A DNA stretch of 64,000 bases. Origin: Sipunculus nudus (taxonomy: Eukaryota; Annelida; Sipuncula; Golfingiida; Sipunculidae). The notes under the pieces were generated by a model. The model was not told the origin of the DNA. It saw only the letters and a list, made by a program, of their open reading frames with translations, and did no database searches. The first letter of the stretch is position 1. Each line of letters begins with the position of its first letter. The position numbers and the translations under genes were made by a program. Of the stretch, positions 50,753 through 64,000 are shown piece after piece. Location: positions 1,233,108-1,297,107 of the forward strand of contig CM049317.1 of NCBI GenBank assembly GCA_026874595.1, in the 5' to 3' direction.

Positions 50753-53700
50753 GTTAATGGTGGTCCTGAATCCACTCATAATCAATGTCTCATGACCATG
50801 TTAAGGATAGTCCTGAATCCACTCATAATCAATGTCTCATGGCCATGTTAATGTTAGTCCTGAATCCAGTCATAATCAATGTCTCATGACCATGGTAAGG
50901 GTAGTCCTGAATCCACTCATAATCAATGTCTCATGACCATGTTAAAGGTAGTCCTGAATCCACTCATAGTCAATGTCTCATGACCATGTAAAGGATAGTC
51001 CTGAATCCACTCATAATCAATGTCTCATGACCATGTTAATGGTAGTCCTGAATCGACTAATAATCAATGTCTCATGACCATGTTAAGGGTAGTCCTGAAT
51101 CCACTCATAATCAATGTCTCATGACCATGTTAAAGGTAGTCCTGAATCCACTCATAATCAGTGTCTCATGACCATGTAAAGGGTAGTCCTGAATCCACTC
51201 ATAATCAATGTCTCATGACCATGTTAAGGGTAGTCCTGAATCCACTCATAATCAATGTCTCATGACCATGTAAAGGGTAGTCCTGAATCCACTCATAATC
51301 AATGTCTCATGACCATGGTAAGGGTAGTCCTGAATCCAGTCATAATCAATGTCTCATGACCATGTTAAGGATAGTCCTGAATCCACTCATAATCAGTGTC
51401 TCATGACCATGTAAAGGGTTGTCCTGAATCCACTCATAATCAATGTCTCATGACCATGGTAAGGGTAGTCCTGAATCCAGTCATAATCAATGTCTCATGA
51501 CCATGTTAAAGGTAGTCCTGAATCCACTCATAATCAATGTCTCATGACCATGTTAAGGGTAGTCCTGAATCCACTCATAATCAATGTCTCATGACCATGT
51601 TAAAGGTAGTCCTGAATCCACTCATAATCAATGTCTCATGACCATGTTAAGGGTAGTCCTGAATCCACTCATAATCAATGTCTCATGACCATGTAAAGGG
51701 TAGTCCTGAATCCACTCATAATCAATGTCTCATGACCATGGTAAGGGTAGTCCTGAATCCAGTCATAATCAATGTCTCATGACCATGTTAAAGGTAGTCC
51801 TGAATCCACTCATAATCAGTGTCTCATGACCATGTAAAGGGTAGTCCTGAATCCACTCATAATCAATGTCTCATGACCATGGTAAGGGTAGTCCTGAATC
51901 CAGTCATAATCAATGTCTCATGACCATGTTAAAGGTAGTCCTGAATCCACTCATAATCAATGTCTCATGACCATGTTAAGGATAGTCCTGAATCCACTCA
52001 TAATCAATGTCTCATGGCCATGTTAATGTTAGTCCTGAATCCAATAATAATCAATGTCTCATGACCATGTAAAGGGTAGTCCAGAATCAAGTCATAATCA
52101 ATGTCTCATGACCATGGTAAGGGTAGTCCTGAATCCACTCATAATCAATGTCTCATGACCATGTTAAAGGTAGTCCTGAATCCACTCATAGTCAATGTCT
52201 CATGACCATGTAAAGGATAGTCCTGAATCCACTCATAATCAATGTCTCATGACCATGTTAATGGTAGTCCTGAATCGACTAATAATCAATGTCTCATGAC
52301 CATGTTAAGGGTAGTCCTGAATCCACTCATAATCAATGTCTCATGACCATGTTAAAGGTAGTCCTGAATCCACTCATAATCAGTGTCTCATGACCATGTA
52401 AAGGGTAGTCCTGAATCCACTCATAATCAATGTCTCATGACCATGTTAAGGGTAGTCCTGAATCCACTCATAATCAATGTCTCATGACCATGTAAAGGGT
52501 AGTCCTGAATCCACTCATAATCAATGTCTCATGACCATGGTAAGGGTAGTCCTGAATCCAGTCATAATCAATGTCTCATGACCATGTTAAGGATAGTCCT
52601 GAATCCACTCATAATCAGTGTCTCATGACCATGTAAAGGGTTGTCCTGAATCCACTCATAATCAATGTCTCATGACCATGGTAAGGGTAGTCCTGAATCC
52701 AGTCATAATCAATGTCTCATGACCATGTTAAAGGTAGTCCTGAATCCACTCATAATCAATGTCTCATGACCATGTTAAGGGTAGTCCTGAATCCACTCAT
52801 AATCAATGTCTCATGACCATGTTAAAGGTAGTCCTGAATCCACTCATAATCAATGTCTCATGACCATGTTAAGGGTAGTCCTGAATCCACTCATAATCAA
52901 TGTCTCATGACCATGTAAAGGGTAGTCCTGAATCCACTCATAATCAATGTCTCATGACCATGGTAAGGGTAGTCCTGAATCCAGTCATAATCAATGTCTC
53001 ATGACCATGTTAAAGGTAGTCCTGAATCCACTCATAATCAGTGTCTCATGACCATGTAAAGGGTAGTCCTGAATCCACTCATAATCAATGTCTCATGACC
53101 ATGGTAAGGGTAGTCCAGAATCCAGTCATAATCAATGTCTCATGACCATGTTAAAGGTAGTCCTGAATCCACTCATAATCAATGTCTCATGACCATGTTA
53201 AGGGTAGTCCTGAATCCACTCATAATCAATGTCTCATGACCATGTTAAAGGTAGTCCTGAATCCACTCATAATCAATGTCTCATGACCATGTTAATGGTG
53301 GTCCTGAATCCACTCATAATCAATGTCTCATGACCATGTTAAGGGTAGTCCTGAATCCACTCATAATCAATGTCTCATGACCATGTTAAGGATAGTCCTG
53401 AATCCCCTCATAATCAATGTCTCATGACCATGGTAAGGGTAGTCCTGAATCCACTCATAATCAATGTCTCATGACCATGTTAAGGATAGTCCTGAATCCA
53501 CTCATAATCAATGTCTCATGGCCATGTTAATGTTAGTCCTGAATCCAATAATAATCAATGTCTCATGACCATGTAAAGGGTAGTCCAGAATCCAGTCATA
53601 ATCAATGTCTCATGACCATGGTAAGGGTAGTCCTGAATCCACTCATAATCAATGTCTCATGACCATGTTAAAGGTAGTCCTGAATCCACTCATAGTCAAT

Positions 53701-56700
53701 GTCTCATGACCATGTAAAGGATAGTCCTGAATCCACTCATAATCAATGTCTCATGACCATGTTAATGGTAGTCCTGAATCGACTAATAATCAATGTCTCA
53801 TGACCATGTTAAGGGTAGTCCTGAATCCACTCATAATCAATGTCTCATGACCATGTTAAAGGTAGTCCTGAATCCACTCATAATCAGTGTCTCATGACCA
53901 TGTAAAGGGTAGTCCTGAATCCACTCATAATCAATGTCTCATGACCATGTTAAGGGTAGTCCTGAATCCACTCATAATCAATGTCTCATGACCATGTAAA
54001 GGGTAGTCCTGAATCCACTCATAATCAATGTCTCATGACCATGGTAAGGGTAGTCCTGAATCCAGTCATAATCAATGTCTCATGACCATGTTAAGGATAG
54101 TCCTGAATCCACTCATAATCAGTGTCTCATGACCATGTAAAGGGTTGTCCTGAATCCACTCATAATCAATGTCTCATGACCATGGTAAGGGTAGTCCTGA
54201 ATCCAGTCATAATCAATGTCTCATGACCATGTTAAAGGTAGTCCTGAATCCACTCATAATCAATGTCTCATGACCATGTTAAGGGTAGTCCTGAATCCAC
54301 TCATAATCAATGTCTCATGACCATGTTAAAGGTAGTCCTGAATCCACTCATAATCAATGTCTCATGACCATGTTAAGGGTAGTCCTGAATCCACTCATAA
54401 TCAATGTCTCATGACCATGTAAAGGGTAGTCCTGAATCCACTCATAATCAATGTCTCATGACCATGGTAAGGGTAGTCCTGAATCCAGTCATAATCAATG
54501 TCTCATGACCATGTTAAAGGTAGTCCTGAATCCACTCATAATCAGTGTCTCATGACCATGTAAAGGGTAGTCCTGAATCCACTCATAATCAATGTCTCAT
54601 GACCATGGTAAGGGTAGTCCTGAATCCAGTCATAATCAATGTCTCATGACCATGTTAAAGGTAGTCCTGAATCCACTCATAATCAATGTCTCATGACCAT
54701 GTTAAGGGTAGTCCTGAATCCACTCATAATCAATGTCTCATGACCATGTTAAAGGTAGTCCTGAATCCACTCATAATCAATGTCTCATGACCATGTAAAG
54801 GGTAGTCCAGAATCCAGTCATAATCAATGTCTCATGACCATGGTAAGGGTAGTCCTGAATCCACTCATAATCAATGTCTCATGACCAAGTTAAAGGTAGT
54901 CCTGAATCCACTCATAGTCAATGTCTCATGACCATGTAAAGGATAGTCCTGAATCCACTCATAATCAATGTCTCATGACCATGTTAATGGTAGTCCTGAT
55001 TCCACTAATAATCAATGTCTCATGACCATGTTAAGGGTAGTCCTGAATCCACTCATAATCAAAGTCTCATGACCATGTTAAAGGTAGTCCTGAATCCACT
55101 CATAATCAGTGTCTCATGACCATGTAAAGGGTAGTCCTGAATCCACTCATAATCAATGTCTCATGACCATGTTAAGGGTAGTCCTGAATCCACTCATAAT
55201 CAATGTCTCATGACCATGTAAAGGGTAGTCCTGAATCCACTCATAATCAATGTCTCATGACCATGGTAAGGGTAGTCCTGAATCCAGTCATAATCAATGT
55301 CTCATGACCATGTTAAAGGTAGTCCTGAATCCACTCATAATCAGTGTCTCATGACCATGTAAAGGGTAGTCCTGAATCCACTCATAATCAATGTCTCATG
55401 ACGATGTTAAAGGTAGTCCTGAATCCACTCATAATCAATGTCTCATGACCATGTTAAAGGTAATCCTGAATCCAGTCATAATCAATGTCTCATGACCATG
55501 TTAAAGGTAGTCCTGAATCCACTCATAATCAATGTCTCATGACCATTGTAAGGATAGTCCTGAATCCACTCATAATCAATGTGTCATGACCATGTTAATG
55601 GTAGTCCTGAATCCACTCATAATCAATGTCTCATGACCATGTTAAGGGTAGTCTTGAATCCACTCATAATCAATGTCTCATTACCATGGTAAGGGTAGTC
55701 CTGAATCCACTCATAGTCAATGTCTCATGACCATGTTAAGGGTAGTCCTGAATCCACTCATAATCAATGTCTCATTACCATAGTAAGGGTAGTCCTGAAT
55801 CCACTCATAATCATTGTCTCATGACCATGTTAAGGATAGTCCTGAATCCACTCATAATCAATGTGTCATGACCATGTTAATGGTAGTCCTGAATCCACTA
55901 ATAATCAATGTCTCATGACCATGGTAAGGGTAGTCCTGAATCCACTCATAATCAATGTCTCATGACCATGTTAAGGATAGTCCTGAATCCACTCATAATC
56001 AATGTCTCATGACCATGTTAATGGTAGTCCTGATTCCCCTCATAATCAATGTCTCATGACCATGGTAAGGGTAGTCCTGAATCCACTCATAATCAAAGTC
56101 TCATGACCATGTTAAAGGTAGTCCTGAATCCACTCATAATCAATGTCTCATGACCATGTTAATGGTAGTCCTGATTCCCCTCATAATCAATGTCTCATGA
56201 CCATGTTAAGGGTAGTCCTGAATCCACTCATAATCAAAGTCTCATGACCATGTTAAAGGTAGTCCTGAATCCACTCATAATCAGTGTCTCATGACCATGT
56301 AAAGGGTAGTCCTGAATCCACTCATAATCAATGTCTCATGACCATGTTAAGGGTAGTCCTGAATCCACTCATAATCAATGTCTCATGACCATGTAAAGGG
56401 TAGTCCTGAATCCACTCATAATCAATGTCTCATGACCATGGTAAGGGTAGTCCTGAATCCAGTCATAATCAATGTCTCATGACCATGTTAAAGGTAGTCC
56501 TGAATCCACTCATAATCAGTGTCTCATGACCATGTAAAGGGTAGTCCTGAATCCACTCATAATCAATGTCTCATGACGATGTTAAAGGTAGTCCTGAATC
56601 CACTCATAATCAATGTCTCATGACCATGTTAAAGGTAATCCTGAATCCAGTCATAATCAATGTCTCATGACCATGTTAAAGGTAGTCCTGAATCCACTCA

Positions 56701-59700
56701 TAATCAATGTCTCATGACCATTGTAAGGATAGTCCTGAATCCACTCATAATCAATGTGTCATGACCATGTTAATGGTAGTCCTGAATCCACTCATAATCA
56801 ATGTCTCATGACCATGTTAAGGGTAGTCTTGAATCCACTCATAATCAATGTCTCATTACCATGGTAAGGGTAGTCCTGAATCCACTCATAGTCAATGTCT
56901 CATGACCATGTTAAGGGTAGTCCTGAATCCACTCATAATCAATGTCTCATTACCATAGTAAGGGTAGTCCTGAATCCACTCATAATCATTGTCTCATGAC
57001 CATGTTAAGGATAGTCCTGAATCCACTCATAATCAATGTGTCATGACCATGTTAATGGTAGTCCTGAATCCACTAATAATCAATGTCTCATGACCATGGT
57101 AAGGGTAGTCCTGAATCCACTCATAATCAATGTCTCATGACCATGTTAAGGATAGTCCTGAATCCACTCATAATCAATGTCTCATGACCATGTTAATGGT
57201 AGTCCTGAATCCACTAATAATCAATGTCTCATGACCATGGTAAGGGTAGTCCTGAATCCCCTCATAATCAATGTCTCATGACCATGGTAAGGGTAGTCCT
57301 GAATCCACTCATAATCAATGTCTCATGACCATGTTAAGGATAGTCCTGAATCCACTCATAATCAATGTCTCATGACCATGGTAAGGGTAGTCCTGAATCC
57401 ACTCATAATCAATGTCTCATGACCATGTTAAGGATAGTCCTGAATCCACTCATAATCAATGTCTCATGACCATGTTAATGGTAGTCCTGAATCCACTAAT
57501 GATCAATGTCTCATGACCATGGTAAGGGTAGTCCTGAATCCACTCATAATCAATGTCTCATGACCATGTTAAGGATAGTCCTGAATCATCTCATAATCAA
57601 TGTCTCGTGACCATGTTAAGGGTAGTCCTGAATCCACTAATAATCAATGTCTCATGACCATGGTAAGGGTAGTCCTGAATCCACTCATAATCAATGTCTC
57701 ATGACCATGTTAAGGATAGTCCTAAATCCACTCATAATCAATGTCTCATGACCATGGTAAGGGTAGTCCTGAATCCACTCATAATCAATGTCTCATGACC
57801 ATGTTAAGGATAGTCCTGAATCCGCTCATAATCAATGTCTCATGACCATGTTAATGGTAGTCCTGAATTCACTAATAATCAATGTCTCATGACCATGTAA
57901 AGGGTAGTCCAGAATCCAGTAATAATCAATGTCTCATGACCATGGTAAGGATAGTCCTGAATCAACTCATAATCAATGTCTCATGACCATGTTAATGGTA
58001 GTCCTGAATCCACTAATAATCAATGTCTCATGACCATGGTAAGGGTAGTCCTGAATCCACTCATAATCAATGTCTCATGACCATGTTAATGGTGGTCCTG
58101 AATCCACTCATAATCAAGGTCTCATGACCATGTAAAGGGTAGTCCTGAATCCACTCATAATCAATGTCTCATGACCATGTTAAGGGTAGTCCTGAATCCA
58201 CTCATAATCAATGTCTCATGACCATGTTAAGGATAGTCCTGAATCCCCTCATAATCAATGTCTCATGACCATGGTAAGGGTAGTCCTGAATCCACTCATA
58301 ATCAATGTCTCATGACCATGTTAAGGATAGTCCTGAATCCACTCATAATCAATGTCTCATGGCCATGTTAATGGTAGTCCTGAATCCTCTAATAATCAAT
58401 GTCTCATGACCATGTAAAGGGTAGTCCAGAATCCAGTCATAATCAATGTCTCATGAACATGGTAAGGGTAGTCCTGAATCCACTCATAATCAATGTCTCA
58501 TGACCATGTTAAAGGTAGTCCTGAATCCACTCATAGTCAATGTCTCATGACCATGTTAAGGATAGTCCTGAATCCACTCATAATCAATGTCTCATGACCA
58601 TGTTAATGGTAGTCCTGAATCCACTAATAATCAATGTCTCATGACCATGTTAAGGGTAGTCCTGAATCCACTCATAATCAATGTCTCATGACCATGTTAA
58701 AGGTAGTCCTGAATCCACTCATAATCAGTGTCTCATGACCATGTTAAGGGTAGTCCTGAATCCACTCATAATCAATGTCTCATGACCATGTTAAGGGTAG
58801 TCCTGAATCCACTCATAATCAATGTCTCATGACCATGTAAAGGGTAGTCCTGAATCCACTCATAATCAATGTCTCATGACCATGGTAAGGGTAGTCCTGA
58901 ATCCAGTCATAATCAATGTCTCATGACCATGTTAAAGGTAGTCCTGAATCCACTCATAATCAGTGTCTCATGACCATGTAAAGGGTAGTCCTGAATCCAC
59001 TCATAATCAATGTCTCATGACCATGGTAAGGGTAGTCCTGAATCCAGTCATAATCAATGTCTCATGACCATGTTAAAGGTAGTCCTGAATCCACTCATAA
59101 TCAATGTCTCATGACCATGTTAAGGGTAGTCCTGAATCCACTCATAATCAATGTCTCATTACCATGGTAAGGGTAGTCCTGAATCCACTCATAGTCAATG
59201 TCTCATGACCATGTAAAGGGTAGTCCTGAATCCACTCATAATCAATGTCTCATGACCATGGTAAGGGTAGTCCTGAATCCACTCATAATCAATGTCTCAT
59301 GACCATGTTAAGGATAGTCCTGAATCCACTCATAATCAATGTCTCATGACCATGTTAATGGTAGTCCTGAATCCACTAATAATCAATGTCTCATGACCAT
59401 GGTAAGGGTAGTCCTGAATCCACTCATAATCAATGTCTCATGACCATGTTAAGGATAGTCCTGAATCCACTCATAATCAATGTCTCATGACCATGTTAAT
59501 GATAGTCCTGAATCCACTAATAATCAATGTCTCATGACCATGGTAAGGATAGTCCTGAATCCCCTCATAATCAATGTCTCATGCCCATGGTAAGGGTAGT
59601 CCTGAATCCACTCATAATCAATATCTCATGACCATGGTAAGGGTAGTCCTGAATCCACTCATAATCAATGTCTCATGACCATGTTAAGGATAGTCCTGAA

Positions 59701-62700
59701 TCCACTCATAATCAATGTCTCATGACCATGTTAATGGTAGTCCTGAATCCACTAATGATCAATGTCTCATGACCATGGTAAGGGTAGTCCTGAATCCACT
59801 CATAATCAATGTCTCATGACCATGTTAAGGATAGTCCTGAATCCACTCATAATCAATGTCTCATGACCATGTTAATGGTAGTCCTGAATCCACTAATAAT
59901 CAATGTCTCATGACCATGGTAAGGGTAGTCCTGAATCCACTCATAATCAATGTCTCATGACCATGTTAAGGATAGTCCTAAATCCACTCATAATCAATGT
60001 CTCATGACCATGGTAAGGGTAGTCCTGAATCCACTCATAATCAATGTCTCATGACCATGTTAAGGATAGTCCTGAATCCACTCATAATCAATGTCTCATG
60101 ACCATGTTAATGGTAGTCCTGAATCCACTAATAATCAATGTCTCATGACCATGTAAAGGGTAGTCCAGAATCCAGTAATAATCAATGTCTCATGACCATG
60201 GTAAGGATAGTCCTGAATCAACTCATAATCAATGTCTCATGACCATGTTAATGGTAGTCCTGAATCCACTAATAATCAATGTCTCATGACCATGGTAAGG
60301 GTAGTCCTGAATCCACTCATAATCAATGTCTCATGACCATGTTAATGGTGGTCCTGAAGCCACTCATAATCAAGGTCTCATGACCATGTAAAGGGTAGTC
60401 CTGAATCCAATAATAATCAATGTCTCATGACCATGTTAAGGGTAGTCCTGAATCCACTCATAATCAATGTCTCATGACCATGTTAAGGATAGTCCTGAAT
60501 CCCCTCATAATCAATGTCTCATGACCATGGTAAGGGTAGTCCTGAATCCACTCATAATCAATGTCTCATGACCATGTTAAGGATAGTCCTGAATCCACTC
60601 ATAATCAATGTCTCATGGCCATGTTAATGGTAGTCCTGAATCCTCTAATAATCAATGTCTCATGACCATGTAAAGGGTAGTCCAGAATCCAGTCATAATC
60701 AATGTCTCATGAACATGGTAAGGGTAGTCCTGAATCCACTCATAATCAATGTCTCATGACCATGTTCAAGGTAGTCCTGAATCCACTCATAGTCAATGTC
60801 TCATGACCATGTTAAGGATAGTCCTGAATCCACTCATAATCAATGTCTCATGACCATGTTAATGGTAGTCCTGAATCCACTAATAATCAATGTCTCATGA
60901 CCATGTTAAGGGTAGTCCTGAATCCACTCATAATCAATGTCTCATGACCATGTTAAAGGTAGTCCTGAATCCACTCATAATCAGTGTCTCATGACCATGT
61001 TAAGGGTAGTCCTGAATCCACTCATAATCAATGTCTCATGACCATGTTAAGGGTAGTCCTGAATCCACTCATAATCAATGTCTCATGACCATGTAAAGGG
61101 TAGTCCTGAATCCACTCATAATCAATGTCTCATGACCATGTTAAGGGTAGTCCTGAATCCACTCATAATCAATGTCTCATTACCATGTTAATGGTAGTCC
61201 TGAATCCACTAATAATCAATGTCTCATGACCATGTTAAGGATAGTCCTGAATCCACTCATAATCAATGTCTCATGACCATGTTAATGGTAGTCCTGAATC
61301 CACTAATAATCAATGTCTCATGACCATGGTAAGGGTAGTCCTGAATCCACTCATAATCAATGTCTCATGACCATGTTAAGGATAGTCCTAAATCCACTCA
61401 TAATCAATGTCTCATGACCATGGTAAGGGTAGTCCTGAATCCACTCATAATCAATGTCTCATGACCATGTTAAGGATAGTCCTGAATCCACTCATAATCA
61501 ATGTCTCATGACCATGTTAATGGTAGTACTGAATCCACTAATAATCAATGTCTCATGACCATGTAAAGGGTAGTCCAGAATCCAGTAATAATCAATGTCT
61601 CATGACCATGGTAAGGATAGTCCTGAATCAACTCATAATCAATGTCTCATGACCATGTTAATGGTAGTCCTGAATCCACTAATAATCAATGTCTCATGAC
61701 CATGGTAAGGGTAGTCCTGAATCTACTCATAATCAATGTCTCATGACCATGTTAATGGTGGTCCTGAATCCACTCATAATCAAGGTCTCATGACCATGTA
61801 AAGGGTAGTCCTGAATCCACTCATAATCAATGTCTCATGACCATGTTAAGGGTAGTCCTGAATCCACTCATAATCAATGTCTCATGACCATGTTAAGGAT
61901 AGTCCTGAATCCCCTCATAATCAATGTCTCATGACCATGGTAAGGGTAGTCCTGAATCCACTCATAATCAATGTCTCATGACCATGTTAAGGATAGTCCT
62001 GAATCCACTCATAATCAATGTCTCATGGCCATGTTAATGGTAGTCCTGAATCCTCTAATAATCAATGTCTCATGACCATGTAAAGGGTAGTCCAGAATCC
62101 AGTCATAATCAATGTCTCATGAACATGGTAAGGGTAGTCCTGAATCCACTCATAATCAATGTCTCATGACCATGTTAAAGGTAGTCCTGAATCCACTCAT
62201 AGTCAATGTCTCATGACCATGTTAAGGATAGTCCTGAATCCACTCATAATCAATGTCTCATGGCCATGTTAATGGTAGTCCTGAATCCTCTAATAATCAA
62301 TGTCTCATGACCATGTAAAGGGTAGTCCAGAATCCAGTCATAATCAATGTCTCATGAACATGGTAAGGGTAGTCCTGAATCCACTCATAATCAATGTCTC
62401 ATGACCATGTTAAAGGTAGTCCTGAATCCACTCATAGTCAATGTCTCATGACCATGTTAAGGATAGTCCTGAATCCACTCATAATCATTGTCTCATGACC
62501 ATGTTAATGGTAGTCCTGAATCCACTAATAATCAATGTCTCATGACCATGTTAAGGGTAGTCCTGAATCCACTCATAATCAATGTCTCATGACCATGTTA
62601 AAGGTAGTCCTGAATCCACTCATAATCAGTGTCTCATGACCATGTTAAGGGTAGTCCTGAATCCACTCATAATCAATGTCTCATGACCATGTTAAGGGTA

Positions 62701-63465
62701 GTCCTGAATCCACTCATAATCAATGTCTCATGACCATGTTAAGGGTAGTCCTGAATCATCTCATAATCAATGTCTCGTGACCATGTTAAGGGTAGTCCAG
62801 AATCCACTCATAATCAATGTCTCATGACCATGGTAAGGGTAGTCCTGAATCCACTCATAGTCAATGTCTCATGACCATGTAAAGGATAGTTCTGAATCAA
62901 CTCATAGTCAATGTCTCATGACCATGTAAAGGATAGTCCTGAATCCACTCATAGTCAATGTCTCATGACCATTTAAGGGGAGTCCAGAATCCAATCATAA
63001 TCAATGTCTCATGACCATGGTAAGGGTAGTCCTGAATCCACTCATAATCAATGTCTCATGACCATGTTAATGGTAGTCCTGAATCCACTTATAATCAATG
63101 TCTCACGACCATGTTAAGGGTAGTCCTGAATCCACTCATAATCAGTGTCTCATGACCAGTTAAAGGTCACCATGGTATGGGTAGTCCTGAATCCACTCAT
63201 TATCAATGTCTCAAAGCCATGGTAAGGATAGTCCTGAATCCACTCATAAGACCAATGGGATTCCTTCATCCATTCACAATCAATGTCACAGGAACATGGT
63301 AAGAGTAGTCCTGAATCCACTCATAACCAATGTCTCCAGGCCATGGTTAGGGTAGTCTAATATCCAGTCATAACCAATGTCTCATGACCAAGGTAAGGAT
63401 AGTCCTGAATCCATTCATTATCAAAGTCTCCAAGGTAAATCTCACTGAAAACCACCATCTTGATG

Positions 63466-63625
63466 GACATGATATTTGCATTCAGACTAGTGTAGAAAAA
63501 AATGGATAGAGCATGGACCATAATATTGTTTTCATCGACTTAACCAAGGCGTTTGATTCCGTCAATAGAACAGAAGAACATGCCAAAAGTGTTATATGCC
63601 AAGATCGTGACAAGCGAGACTAAAT
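63466..63625 (+). pseudogene. LINE reverse-transcriptase fragment (frameshifted)
   Basis: In one frame 63466-63495 reads DMIFAFRLV then TAG. In another frame 63531-63569 reads FIDLTKAFDSVNR, the conserved RT motif with the first catalytic Asp (F-x-D-L-x-K-A-F-D) of non-LTR retrotransposons. The two pieces are in the order and spacing expected for an RT domain but in different frames with a stop between them, so this is a dead fragment. It begins within about 30 bp of the last recognisable 47-bp monomer. Confidence 0.8.
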
Positions 63626-63684
63626 TCTATTTATTTTAGTATCCGCCAAAACAGAATTTTGCTGTTACTATGTTTCCAGTTAGA

Positions 63685-63704
63685 CGCCGCCGCCGCCGCC
63701 GCCG
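63685..63704. repeat. (GCC)n trinucleotide run
   Basis: About six CCG/GCC repeats. On the minus strand it adds an Arg run to a 113-codon open frame (63636-63977) that I do not regard as a gene. Confidence 0.9.
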
Positions 63705-64000
63705 TATAGGTTTCCGGAGAATTCCTCCGTAACCACTAAGCAGAATATTTAAAAAAATCGGAATTATGTTCGGGTTACATGTGAACTGGCGCGCCCTCAT
63801 TTTGGTTGACCTCTTACCTTTTCTCTCTGCCCAGCGTCCATTTGTGCGTCTGTTTCCACATATAAACCCACATATCTCGGGAACCGTATGACCGACAAGG
63901 CTAAACATTTTGCACAAATGTAGCCCTTGGATAGCTTCATAACATACACTAAAATGGTAGCGCCACCTGAAAACCATTTATGCACAGCCCCCCTCTGTTC
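63705..64000. other. Unassigned sequence at the window end
   Basis: Unique-looking sequence containing CATATCTCGGGAACCGTATG and GGTAGCGCCACCTGAAAACC. The style suggests an interspersed repeat tail, but I cannot name one. A search against a molluscan repeat library would decide. Confidence 0.3.

Larger units (their letters stand above)
28613..63436. repeat. 47-bp satellite array, about 740 monomers
   Basis: The monomer runs GGTAGTCCTGAATCCACTCA, then TAATCAATGTCTCATGACCA, then TGTTAAT. The landmark GTAGTCC at 28623 and at 62698 is separated by 34,075 bp, exactly 725 x 47, and intermediate landmarks also fall on multiples of 47. Common monomer variants differ at the GTTAATGG / GTTAAGGA / GGTAAGGG / GTAAAGGG / GTTAAAGG segment and at CACTC / CACTA / CCCTC / CAGTC. 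The last 300-500 bp (after about 62,900) are diverged and lose register, as is usual at satellite edges. No long open frame crosses it. Function, if any (heterochromatin, centromere, spacer), cannot be read from sequence. Confidence 0.97.

Noticed and set aside
28613-63436. CRISPR-like array
   Set aside because: Units are contiguous 47-bp monomers without unique spacers, in an intron-bearing eukaryotic context.
28613-63436. Assembly artefact as the whole explanation for the higher-order repeats
   Set aside because: Copies carry private substitutions and several distinct nested periods. This is not excluded, but it is not the simplest reading.
63636-63977. 113-codon minus-strand open frame with an Arg run
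   Set aside because: The Arg run comes from the (GCC)n repeat. The flanks look like interspersed repeat, and a second frame is also open.

Overview
The window is animal nuclear DNA. It has intron-split genes with consensus GT/AG junctions, abundant dinucleotide microsatellites, a decayed LINE reverse transcriptase and very long tandem arrays. The gene content (a small perlucin-like C-type lectin and an SLC16-type transporter) together with the microsatellite and minisatellite load suggests a mollusc or another lophotrochozoan. That placement is inference, since no lineage-diagnostic gene is present. About 63% of the window is tandem repeat.

Layout. 1-824 is AT-rich sequence with an (AT)n run. 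825-3551 is a 52-bp tandem array of about 52 copies. 3552-7585 is unassigned single-copy DNA with small repeats. 7586-10394 (+) is a C-type lectin gene: two solid CTLD exons and a tentative first exon. 12648-15680 is an array of about 143 copies of a 21-bp unit organised as 42-bp dimers. 17126-20785 (-) is a complete five-exon SLC16/MCT-family transporter gene of 549 codons, in which every intron is phase 1. 20786-28612 is unassigned DNA with several microsatellites, a compound direct/inverted repeat and a fold-back element. 28613-63436 is a 34.8-kb satellite of a 47-bp monomer (about 740 copies) with nested higher-order periods of 1504, 4794 and 16027 bp. The satellite stops next to a frameshifted LINE reverse-transcriptase fragment near 63466-63620, followed by a (GCC)n run.

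The most striking observation is in the transporter gene. The third coding exon (144 bp) is bracketed by two minisatellites that contain its own splice sites. Its donor is the first of 14 identical donors in a perfect 21-bp array that stays in the reading frame (7 residues per unit). Its acceptor is the exon-proximal copy of a degenerate repeat of about 35 bp in the upstream intron. The first array could give in-frame length variants of a membrane segment without frameshift.

No operon-like or pathway link between the two genes is visible. They are on opposite strands, about 6.7 kb apart, and separated by the 21-bp array.
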